Shown piece after piece: positions 7,794 through 14,498 of a stretch of 17,717 bases of DNA (positions are counted from its first letter, which is position 1; the number at the start of each line of letters is the position of its first letter). Source of the stretch: an uncultured Akkermansia sp. (GTDB taxonomy: Bacteria > Verrucomicrobiota > Verrucomicrobiia > Verrucomicrobiales > Akkermansiaceae); the NCBI GenBank assembly GCA_904502165.1, contig CAJGDB010000030.1, forward strand, positions 1 to 17,717, written 5' to 3'. The notes beneath the pieces are model-generated. The model saw nothing but the letters and a program-made list of their open reading frames with translations. It searched no databases and was not told the DNA's origin. Made by a program: the position numbers and the translations under genes.

Positions 7794-8026
7794 GACAAAA
7801 ATACCCGGATGGGGGAAGGGGTAAATTAGCAGGAAGAAGCAGCAATGCTGTGGTAAGGTTATTCAGTTGCGGCTTGTGACAAGTGTAAAGGCTCTTTTGA
7901 GTGTATGAGGTTTGTAAGTGGGAGAATTCATCCTCTCGTATTCCCTGTTTTAACCTGGGGAGATGAAGCTTTTGCTTGTGCTTGTGAAAAAACTTTGAGA
8001 TAGGCATTCTTTATTCCTGATTTATC
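7794..8026. other. Divergent intergenic region, no gene recognised
   Basis: This is the centre of the 439-base gap between the nitroreductase-family and pyruvyl transferase genes. A 76-codon minus-strand frame (7777-8007) overlaps the nitroreductase promoter and has no recognisable motif, so I do not call it. A small tandem GCTTGTGCTTGTG lies near 7975-7987. I see no terminator or RNA gene. Confidence 0.5.
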
Positions 8027-8054
8027 TTGAAAAATCGCCATAATTTGATAGATT
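8027..8054 (+). promoter_or_regulatory. Promoter of the pyruvyl transferase gene
   Basis: TTGAAA at 8027-8032, a 16-base spacer and TAGATT at 8049-8054. Transcription should start near 8061, inside an 8-bp palindrome CGTGCACG (8058-8065), leaving a leader of about 82 bases before the ATG. Confidence 0.4.
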
Positions 8055-8067
8055 GAACGTGCACGGT

Positions 8068-8118
8068 GGCGTTATCGGGAGATAACGCCCCAAGCTGCAA
8101 ATAACCTCATTCGTTATC
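8068..8118 (+). promoter_or_regulatory. Structured leader with competing repeats upstream of the pyruvyl transferase gene
   Basis: A perfect 9-bp stem (8068-8076 with 8081-8089) is closed by a GNRA-type GGGA loop. Its CGTTATC arm (8070-8076) is repeated exactly at 8112-8118, so the GATAACG arm (8081-8087) could pair with either copy. A further ATAAC/GTTAT pairing (8101-8105 with 8113-8117) overlaps. It could be a regulatory RNA leader or a repeated operator site. Confidence 0.5.
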
Positions 8119-8142
8119 ATTAAATTGAGATTTCCGACATCA

Positions 8143-9300
8143 ATGACTGCAGGGACTGAAACAACCAGAAAGACAGGGATTCTTACTACACACCGGGCCA
8201 ATAATTATGGCGCGATGCTGCAGTCGTATGCTCTTGCTCATGTTATCAACAACCGGCTGGGGCATAAGGCAGAGATTGTGGACTATCGTAGCCGCTCGTT
8301 GGAAAAACTGTATCATTGGCCTGTACGCTGGGGGAAAAATCTCAAGACATTCCTTGCCCTGCTGCACCATCGCTTCCTGCGGGATAGAAGTACGTATAAG
8401 GCTTTTGCCCGGTTCCGCCAGCAGATGCTGCCCATATCTCAGGAAACGTACTATACCACCAGGGAGCTGCAGAAGGCCAATTCCCGGTATTCGGCTTTCA
8501 TTGCCGGCAGCGATCAGATATGGAATCCCCGGATTACGACCGGTAAGGTTGCTACTTTCGACCAGAGCTTTCTGCTTGATTTTGTTGAGAAGGGTAAGAG
8601 AAAATGTTCGTATGCATCAAGTATAGGCATATTGGAGATATGCGATGAACTGGCTGCCATATACAAGAAACGCCTGTCAGATTTCACCATTCTCAGCCTG
8701 CGTGAGCATGAAGGGGCAAGATATTTATCTTCTCTCTTGTCGAAAGAAGCGCATGCTGTATGTGACCCGGTGTTGCTGATGACTGCGGATGACTGGAAAG
8801 AGGTAGAGAATCCTGTGCCCTTGCCACAGAAAGATTACGTTCTGGTATACAGCGTAGGAGGTGGAAAGGAACTCATGAACTACGCAAAGGATTTGGCTCG
8901 TAGTAAGAATTGTGCTTTATACACGATTCAGCCGCCTGTCGTGGGGAAGGTGTGTTCAGAGAAGGGCCTCGCGCTGAGAGGGGTAGGCCCGGCGGAGTTT
9001 GTATGGCTTATCAGAAATGCAAAAGCATTAGTTACAACTTCATTCCATGGTTCTGCATTTGGCCTGAATTTCCAGAAGGAGTCTCATATTCTCCTTGCTG
9101 ATGCAAAACAGGCAACTCAGGCAAACAGTCGCCTGGATTCATTGTTCACATATTTTGGAGTCACGCCACATCGGAAGCCCTTCCCGGATTGCCCGTCAAG
9201 AGAGCTCTGCATAGTGCAACCCTCTTCTTCGAACATGCAGCAAATGGATGAAGTCCGCGCTCATTCAATGGAAATATTGAAGCAGATTGTTTCTTACTGA
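8143..9300 (+). CDS. Polysaccharide pyruvyl transferase family protein
   Basis: A 385-residue protein of the WcaK/CsaB-type family, which adds pyruvate ketals from phosphoenolpyruvate to sugars of surface polysaccharides. Features seen: the N-terminal TTHRANNYGAMLQSYAL (15-31), AGSDQIWNP (121-129), SYASSIG (157-163 region), SLREHEGA (185-192), CDPVLL (207-212), and the C-terminal signature with SFHGSAFGLNF (300-310). The ATG at 8143 is chosen; an in-frame TTG at 8125 would add only six residues. No Shine-Dalgarno sequence precedes it. The gene has its own promoter and a structured leader and stands alone on the plus strand, divergent from the nitroreductase-family gene. Some family members have other functions, so pyruvylation is likely but not proven. 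Confidence 0.88.
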   Translation: MTAGTETTRKTGILTTHRANNYGAMLQSYALAHVINNRLGHKAEIVDYRSRSLEKLYHWPVRWGKNLKTFLALLHHRFLRDRSTYKAFARFRQQMLPISQETYYTTRELQKANSRYSAFIAGSDQIWNPRITTGKVATFDQSFLLDFVEKGKRKCSYASSIGILEICDELAAIYKKRLSDFTILSLREHEGARYLSSLLSKEAHAVCDPVLLMTADDWKEVENPVPLPQKDYVLVYSVGGGKELMNYAKDLARSKNCALYTIQPPVVGKVCSEKGLALRGVGPAEFVWLIRNAKALVTTSFHGSAFGLNFQKESHILLADAKQATQANSRLDSLFTYFGVTPHRKPFPDCPSRELCIVQPSSSNMQQMDEVRAHSMEILKQIVSY

Positions 9301-9423
9301 ATGCTGGGCGGCATTTTCCAGGGACAGCAATGCTCTGCCTGTCACTAACCCGGATTCATGACGCCGGCATTAGCTTGCTGTCTGATTGCAGAGCCATGTT
9401 CTGCGCTATTCATGCCCCTCGCA

Positions 9424-10104
9424 TCAATGGCCTTGCATGGCTTTTATGCACAAATTGGCCACTTGGTTCCAATCCGGGTATTCCGGGCAGGTAAAGGGAA
9501 TCGTCTGGTCATACGTGGCATTGGCAACTTCAATAAATGAGGCTTCGTCTGATTTGTCGAATATATACTGATGAGGGATATTCTCGCGGATGGAGGGGAA
9601 GTCAGACGCAATGCAGGGAACCCCGTTGAGCAGGCACTCAACCGGCGGCATGCCGTAGCTTTCATACTCGGAAATGTAGACGGCCAAACTGCATTTCTCC
9701 CTCAGTAATGCCATGAGTTGCTGGTATGGCATGCGTTCATAATGAATCCAGTTGCTGCCGGGTAAGGAGCAGTCTTCCGGCAGAGTACCCACAATGTGAA
9801 TGCGGACATCATCTGCATCCTCACGCTGGACGAGCCATGCCTGAATGCGCTCTATGGTGAGTTTGGTGCATTTATGCGGGTAGGTAGAGGCGAAGGTCAG
9901 GATGTCCTTCTTCTTTTCGCCGGAGGAAGGCTCTGGTAGAGCATGGTCAAAGCCGATGCCGATCCGGGAAACCCGGGCTGTGGGAACATAGTGATGAATG
10001 CGACCTTCATTGAATTGAGAGTGCGTGAGCACAAGGTCAGAGATTTTCATCGTCCGCAACGAAAGCCTGATAAAATAGGGCAATACTCCAAAGAAACAGC
10101 CACG
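9424..10104 (-). pseudogene. 5'-truncated GT4 glycosyltransferase
   Basis: The frame encodes the C-terminal donor-binding domain of a GT4 (GT-B fold) glycosyltransferase: the inter-domain region LPYFIRLSLRTMKISDLVL, then the ExxxxxxxE nucleotide-sugar motif EYESYGMPPVE followed by CLLNGVPCIASD. GT4 enzymes are usually 350-400 residues with an N-terminal acceptor domain of about 170; here the homologous frame is cut by a TAG at 10105-10107 and only about 226 codons remain. An ATG at 10050 or a TTG at 10083 could start translation of the isolated C-terminal domain, but it would probably be inactive. The break coincides with a run of hairpins and repeats (10129-10283), which suggests a deletion or rearrangement. 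Confidence 0.75.
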
Positions 10105-10128
10105 CTATTAACCCAGCGGCAGCAGTAA

Positions 10129-10179
10129 GGGAGGGGCTCATTGCCGCCCCTCCCAAACCCACCCTGCTAGGGTGTTGGG
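10129..10179. repeat. Two adjacent GC-rich hairpins at a rearrangement boundary
   Basis: The first is a perfect 9-bp inverted repeat, GGGAGGGGC (10129-10137) with GCCCCTCCC (10146-10154), loop TCATTGCC. The second is CACCCT/AGGGTG (10160-10165 with 10169-10174), strengthened by CCCAA/TTGGG (10152-10156 with 10175-10179). Neither has a convincing T-run. They could be a repetitive extragenic palindrome, a worn terminator or an end of a lost mobile element. Confidence 0.6.
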
Positions 10180-10227
10180 CATCAAGGTGACTTTGCGCTT
10201 GATTGGTTCGAAAAACGAGTACCCTAA

Positions 10228-10283
10228 GGTTCGATTAATTTTGAGGCAACCACCCCCTTGGGTTCGATTTTATTTTGAGGCAA
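10228..10283. repeat. Short imperfect direct repeat at the 3' end of a broken GT4 gene
   Basis: GGTTCGATTAATTTTGAGGCAA (positions 10228-10249) recurs at 10261-10283 with one inserted base and one substitution, 33 bases apart. The second copy contains the stop codon and last codons of the GT4 gene that ends at 10270. A shorter GGTTCGA occurs at 10205-10211. Confidence 0.8.
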
Positions 10284-11344
10284 TACGCAGGATATCGCAC
10301 AGGGTGGAAATAAAAGCTTGTTGCGAGAAAGATTCCAGAACACGAGCGCGCCCGTCTTCTCCCATGCGTCTGGCTGTGGCGGGGTGTGTTATGAGCCTTT
10401 TCATGGCATTTGCCAGTTCTTCTGCGTTTCCTTTGCTGATGAGAATACCGGTAACGCCATCAAGTACCATGTCTGGTATAGCTCCTTCATTGGATGCAAT
10501 AACAGGGAGAGCATTCTGCATGGCTTCTAAAACTACCAATGGGAAGCAATCATCCAGCGTTGGAAAGGCCATGGCGTTGGATTTCTGAAGTATAGCTGTT
10601 TTGTCCTTTCCATATAACGGCCCATGAATATGCACGTAATCGTTCAGGGATTTAGCGTGAATATATTCATGAAGCTTATCAAGAGATAAGTCGTTTGTCG
10701 GGGCTCCTACAATATGGCAAAGGAAATCGTATTGATCGCTTTTCAGTATGCTGCACGCATCTAAAAGTACCATAACTCCTTTCATAAGGAGAAGATTTCC
10801 AATGAATATGAATTGAAATTTCTCTGGATTACAGACCATTGGGACAGATTTTGACTTGTTCGCGTTTCACAACGTCTGCTACGTCATCATACAATCGCCA
10901 GGAGAGCAGGATGACGGTAGTGTTGCGGTAAACCAAGGGGAGGAGCCAGCGGTATACTGGTTTGCAGGAGCATGTAGACATTCCCTTGCTGTGCTGGTGC
11001 AGCACAATGCGGCAGCCAAAGAGTTTGCACAGCAGGACGAAAGGCGCGTCTTTCAAAAAAGGAACACCATGGCAGGTGATGGTCAGATAACATGTTCTCG
11101 GACGGAAGACAACCAGTTGCCAGAAAGTGTTGAGAAAAGAGCCGGCAAGGCGGCACAACTTGGTGATTACCTGGAACAGCCCATAGCTGCTGACCTCATC
11201 GGATGAGCGAGAAGCAGATAGATTTACATAGCGGCAATCGAATTCCCTATTGATTACCTCATTTTTGTGTATCTGGTTGCACACCATACTTTGTCCATGT
11301 ACGGGAGGAGGCAGGTGCATGATAAAGAGTATCTTCTTTTTCAT
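10270..11344 (-). pseudogene. GT4 glycosyltransferase split by a frame change
   Basis: Two overlapping frames together make one GT4 enzyme. The 5' part (11344 to 10829, 171 codons) starts KKKILFIMHLPPPVHGQSM, the typical N-terminus of a polysaccharide GT4 family, and ends KICPNGL-stop. The 3' part (10839 to 10270, 189 codons) continues in the next frame with FIGNLLLMKGV, CFPLVVLEAMQNALPVIASNEG (ExxxxxxxE-type donor site) and ends RIASK. In related proteins about 15-20 residues usually separate the CPNG motif from the next strand; here fewer remain, so a small deletion that is not a multiple of three is likely. The 3' part can start at its own ATG, which overlaps the first stop, but a two-chain enzyme is unlikely. 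The gene starts 20 bases after the rng terminator stem. Confidence 0.78.
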
Positions 11345-11351
11345 GGAGAGG

Positions 11352-11397
11352 ACAAAGAGAAAGGCGGCGCGTCCTGTTTCAGAGCAGGGCGCGCCGC
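11352..11397 (-). terminator. Intrinsic terminator after rng
   Basis: Inverted repeat GCGGCGCG (11364-11371) with CGCGCCGC (11390-11397), extended inward by a wobble pair and CCTG/CAGG to about 13 bp. Read on the minus strand it is followed by CTTTCTCTTTG, a T-rich tail. It lies 13 bases beyond the rng stop. Confidence 0.85.
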
Positions 11398-11409
11398 TGG
11401 GGAAGGGGG

Positions 11410-13005
11410 TTACATGTTAATCTGGAACAGCGGCTTGTTGTTATTGGCCGGGTTCAGAATGGCGAAGGCTTCGCGGTGGATGGAGGGGTCGCTGCGGAAG
11501 ATGAGGCGGCCGGCACACTGGCGCTCCAGCTCCATGAGGAGCTTGGCATCCTCGTTCTTGAAGCGGCTGAGCACATCGCTGTTCACCACAACTATCATAT
11601 CTCCCACATTCTCACGGTAACGCATGATGGTGGCTTTCAGCTGGCGCTGGATTTCCACGCTCATAGTCATCACGCTCTTCACTCGGCCTCGGCCGTGGCA
11701 GTACGGGCAGTGGTCGTTCACGTAGTCCAGCAGCGATTCATTGATGCGCTGGCGCGTCATTTCCATGAGCCCGATGGGGGTAATCTGCATCACCTGAGTC
11801 TTGGCCTTGTCGCGCTTGAGGGCGTCCTTCATGGCCTTGTATACGGCCAGCTGGTCCTTGCGGTGGCGCATGTCGATGAAGTCTACCACCACGAGGCCGC
11901 CGATATTACGCAGGCGCAGCTGGCGGGCAATCTCGCGGGCAGATTCCAGGTTGGTTTCCAGAATTGTCTTATCGAGGTCCTTATTGCCCTTGTTGCGGCC
12001 GGTGTTGATATCGATGGCGATGAGCGCCTCCGTCTCATCAATCACCAGATAACCGCCGCAGGGCAGTAGCACCTGGCGCTGGAAGGCCTCGTTGATCTGT
12101 TTTTCAATGCCCAGTTCCTCGAAGATGGGCTGGCGGTACTGGTGGTACTGGATGTGGCGCTTGGAGCGGCGGGAAATCTTGCCTGCAATCTCCTGCATGC
12201 GCTGGGTGGTCTCCAGGTTGTCGCACACAATGTTGTCCACATTGTCCGTCAGGAAATCGCGGGCGGTGCGCTCGATGAGGTCGGGCTCGCGGTACACGCA
12301 CATGGGAGCAGGATTGGTGGCAAATTTCTCTTCCACCTCGCGCCACTGGGTCAGCAGCATGGCAAGGTCGCGCACAAAGTGGCGGAAACGCTGGCCCTGC
12401 GCCACCGTACGCATAATGATGCCCATGCCTTCCGGCACGTTGAGTTTCTGCACAATCTGGCGCAGACGCTGGCGTTCCTTGGGGTCATCAATCTTGCGGG
12501 AGATACCGAACTGGTCGGTGAAAGGCATAAGCACGATATAGCGTCCGGCCAGGGAGATATTCGTGGTAACGCGCGGCCCTTTGGACGAAATCGGCCCCTT
12601 GGTCACCTGCACCATAATCTCGGAACCGATGGGGTAGATATCCGGAATATCCTTGCTGGTGATCTTCTTCTGCTTCTTGCGGGGACGGCCTTCGCGCTGG
12701 ATTTCCTCCAGCGAGGAATCGAGCGCCAGGGGAAGGGCATCCCAGAAGTGCAGGAAAGCATTTTTTTCGTATCCGATGTCAACGAACATGGCCTTGAGCC
12801 CCGGCTCAATGTTCTTGACGCGGCCCTTGAAAATGCCGCCGACGATATTATCTTCGCCTTCACGCTCAATGCTGTATTCCTCCAGCACGCCGTCCTCAAG
12901 CAAAGCGACACGGCGTTCCAGTTTTTCTGAGTTGATGACGATGGTGGTTCCCTCCCTGGGGTTGCACTGGCCGAACCCGAGGAAGTGTTTGACTGTATTA
13001 ATCAT
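11410..13005 (-). CDS. rng: Ribonuclease E/G family endoribonuclease
   Basis: A 531-residue protein of RNase G length, lacking the long disordered C-terminal scaffold of RNase E. It would cut single-stranded, 5'-monophosphorylated RNA in rRNA processing and mRNA decay. The S1 RNA-binding domain spans about 50-150, with a basic insertion (RPRKKQKK, 107-114). The catalytic domain holds AIDINTGR (330-337, Asp332) and VVVDFIDM (372-379, Asp375 and Asp378), the Mg-binding acids of the family. CPYCHGRG (433-440) is the Zn-link that supports oligomer formation. The ATG at 13005 is preferred to a TTG at 13023. The gene is downstream of mreB on the same strand, as in the mre-rng clusters of other bacteria. 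Confidence 0.94.
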   Translation of the reverse strand: MINTVKHFLGFGQCNPREGTTIVINSEKLERRVALLEDGVLEEYSIEREGEDNIVGGIFKGRVKNIEPGLKAMFVDIGYEKNAFLHFWDALPLALDSSLEEIQREGRPRKKQKKITSKDIPDIYPIGSEIMVQVTKGPISSKGPRVTTNISLAGRYIVLMPFTDQFGISRKIDDPKERQRLRQIVQKLNVPEGMGIIMRTVAQGQRFRHFVRDLAMLLTQWREVEEKFATNPAPMCVYREPDLIERTARDFLTDNVDNIVCDNLETTQRMQEIAGKISRRSKRHIQYHQYRQPIFEELGIEKQINEAFQRQVLLPCGGYLVIDETEALIAIDINTGRNKGNKDLDKTILETNLESAREIARQLRLRNIGGLVVVDFIDMRHRKDQLAVYKAMKDALKRDKAKTQVMQITPIGLMEMTRQRINESLLDYVNDHCPYCHGRGRVKSVMTMSVEIQRQLKATIMRYRENVGDMIVVVNSDVLSRFKNEDAKLLMELERQCAGRLIFRSDPSIHREAFAILNPANNNKPLFQINM

Positions 13006-13215
13006 TTTGGAAATAAAAGACAAAGTTTTTGGTTGAGGTTGGAGTTGTTTTTACCTGGTAAACTCGCGTCTGTATCCGGGGAGAGAGGGGAGAGCGTTTG
13101 CGCTTCTGCATCAGCAGGCCATGCAGCGGCCCCGCAAGTGGTGCGGTGCCATGCCGGTGGTAGGATGCCTTGGGGAGTGGAAAACCGCTCTTCCGTTGGT
13201 AATTCAGCGGGGGCT
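13006..13215 (-). other. mreB-rng intergenic region with a palindrome
   Basis: About 210 bases with no gene recognised. A palindrome TTTACC-T-GGTAAA lies at 13050-13062, about 45 bases upstream of the rng ATG and possibly an operator. A weak CTGCAT/ATGCAG hairpin lies at 13106-13126. I see neither a clear terminator after mreB nor a convincing promoter for rng, so transcription may run through from mreB. Confidence 0.35.
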
Positions 13216-14235
13216 TTACTCCTCTTCAAAGACGTCATCGTTCTCCTGAAGATACTTGCCTGTGCCTTCTGCAACAGCGCTCAGCGGGTCTTCAGAAATC
13301 ATGATGGGCAGACCTGTCTGCTCATGCAGCAGGTCGCTCAGCCCACGCAGCAGGGCGCCGCCGCCGGCCACGGTGATACCGCGGTCGTACAGGTCGCTGG
13401 CCAGCTCAGGCGGGCAGTGGTCCAGCGTCTGGCGAATGGCGCTCACAATGACATCGAGCTTATCCTGCAGCGCTTCGCGAATCTCTTCGGAGCGCACGGT
13501 AACGGTCTTGGGCAGACCGGTGCCGCGGTCGCGCCCCTTCACCTCCATCTGCAGTTCCTGCTGCAGGGGGTGGGCAGAGCCGACGCGGATTTTGATATCC
13601 TCCGCCGTGCGGGGACCCACCAGCAAATTGTGGGCAGCCAGCATGTGGCGGGTGATGGTTTCGTCCAGGGCATCGCCACCGCACTTTTCAGATTGGCTGT
13701 AAACGATACCCGAAAGGGAAATGATGGCCACCTCGGTCGTGCCGCCGCCAATGTCAACAATCATGCTGCCTACAGGCTCGGTTACGGGAAGCCCCACGCC
13801 GATGGCTGCAGCCATTGGCTCTTCAATGAGTTGCACCTTGATGGCACCCGCCTCATAGGCGGATTCCTCGATGGCGTGACGTTCCACCTCTGTAATGCCG
13901 GAGGGGTGGGCAATCAGGATACGCGGCCCGCGGATGCTGCGGCTCTGGCAGGCACGCTTGATAAAGTAGCGCAGCATGTTGTGCGCCACTTCGAAATCGG
14001 CAATAACGCCTTCTTTGAGCGGTCGGATAGCCACCACGCTGCCGGGGGTTCGGCCCACCATGCGCTTGGCTTCCTCGCCCACGGCCTTCACCTTGTCGCC
14101 TTTCATGGCAACAACGGAAGGTTCACGCAGCACAATGCCTTGGTCCTTAATGTAGACCAGGGTATTGGCTGTGCCCAGGTCAATCCCGATATCATACGAG
14201 AAAAGACGGGCGATTTTCTTAAAAATTTGCATCAT
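13216..14235 (-). CDS. mreB: Rod-shape-determining actin-like protein MreB
   Basis: A 339-residue bacterial actin that forms membrane-bound filaments guiding side-wall peptidoglycan synthesis. Seen: the N-terminal amphipathic QIFKKIARLF (3-12) for membrane binding, phosphate-1 loop IGIDLGTANT (16-25), phosphate-2 motif DIGGGTTEVA (161-170) and, near the C-terminus, the adenosine motif VAGGGALLRGL. The ATGATG at 14235/14232 is chosen because family members begin just before FKK; the open frame upstream (to 14409) belongs to the leader and starts inside the promoter. rng follows on the same strand, but mreC and mreD are absent from this position. No Shine-Dalgarno sequence precedes the start, although a lone AAGGAGG sits about 60 bases upstream. 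Confidence 0.96.
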   Translation of the reverse strand: MMQIFKKIARLFSYDIGIDLGTANTLVYIKDQGIVLREPSVVAMKGDKVKAVGEEAKRMVGRTPGSVVAIRPLKEGVIADFEVAHNMLRYFIKRACQSRSIRGPRILIAHPSGITEVERHAIEESAYEAGAIKVQLIEEPMAAAIGVGLPVTEPVGSMIVDIGGGTTEVAIISLSGIVYSQSEKCGGDALDETITRHMLAAHNLLVGPRTAEDIKIRVGSAHPLQQELQMEVKGRDRGTGLPKTVTVRSEEIREALQDKLDVIVSAIRQTLDHCPPELASDLYDRGITVAGGGALLRGLSDLLHEQTGLPIMISEDPLSAVAEGTGKYLQENDDVFEEE

Positions 14236-14380
14236 GTGAAAAGTGTATTGGGATACGGGTGATAAGGTGCGTGCCCTTCCGGCTGCCTGGCCAGTCCTCC
14301 TTTTCAGGGGAATGAACCGTTCTTGTGCCATGCTGCCTTGGGGCAATCGGGCTTCATGCTGCCATGACGCACCCACGCGG

Positions 14381-14409
14381 AGTATAGGGATGCGCTCTGT
14401 GGGTGTCAA
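14381..14409 (-). promoter_or_regulatory. Strong sigma-70-like promoter of mreB
   Basis: On the minus strand a consensus TTGACA (complement of 14404-14409), a 17-base spacer and TATACT (14381-14386). Transcription from about 14374 gives a leader of about 140 bases. The leader holds an exact 9-base repeat (CATGCTGCC on the plus strand at 14329 and 14355) and an AAGGAGG (complement of 14296-14302) with no start codon at a proper distance. Confidence 0.75.
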
Positions 14410-14457
14410 GGAAATAATGGCGCGCTGACAGGGATTCCATGCGTGTGTAGATTAGGC

Positions 14458-14486
14458 TTGACCGTGTGGGGGCAATGGGGTAGAAA
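14458..14486 (+). promoter_or_regulatory. Promoter of the small lipoprotein gene
   Basis: TTGACC at 14458-14463, a 17-base spacer and TAGAAA at 14481-14486. Transcription would begin near 14493, about 6 bases before the ATG. The AAGG at 14485-14488 that resembles a ribosome site would then lie upstream of the transcript start. Confidence 0.55.
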
Positions 14487-14498
14487 AGGTGTGTGGTC

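Noticed and set aside
7777..8007. 76-codon minus-strand frame upstream of the nitroreductase gene
   Set aside because: It overlaps the likely nitroreductase promoter, has low-complexity composition and no known motif.
10197..10270. GGTTCGA strings resembling a tRNA T-loop
   Set aside because: No acceptor, D or anticodon stem can be formed around them; they are better explained by the direct repeat.
12142..12930. Plus-strand open frame (262 codons) antisense to rng
   Set aside because: RNase G motifs on the minus strand are complete; the antisense frame shows no protein-like motif.
12985..14262. Long plus-strand open frame (425 codons) antisense to mreB
   Set aside because: MreB on the other strand has all family motifs; the antisense frame has no recognisable domain and comes from codon bias in GC-rich sequence.
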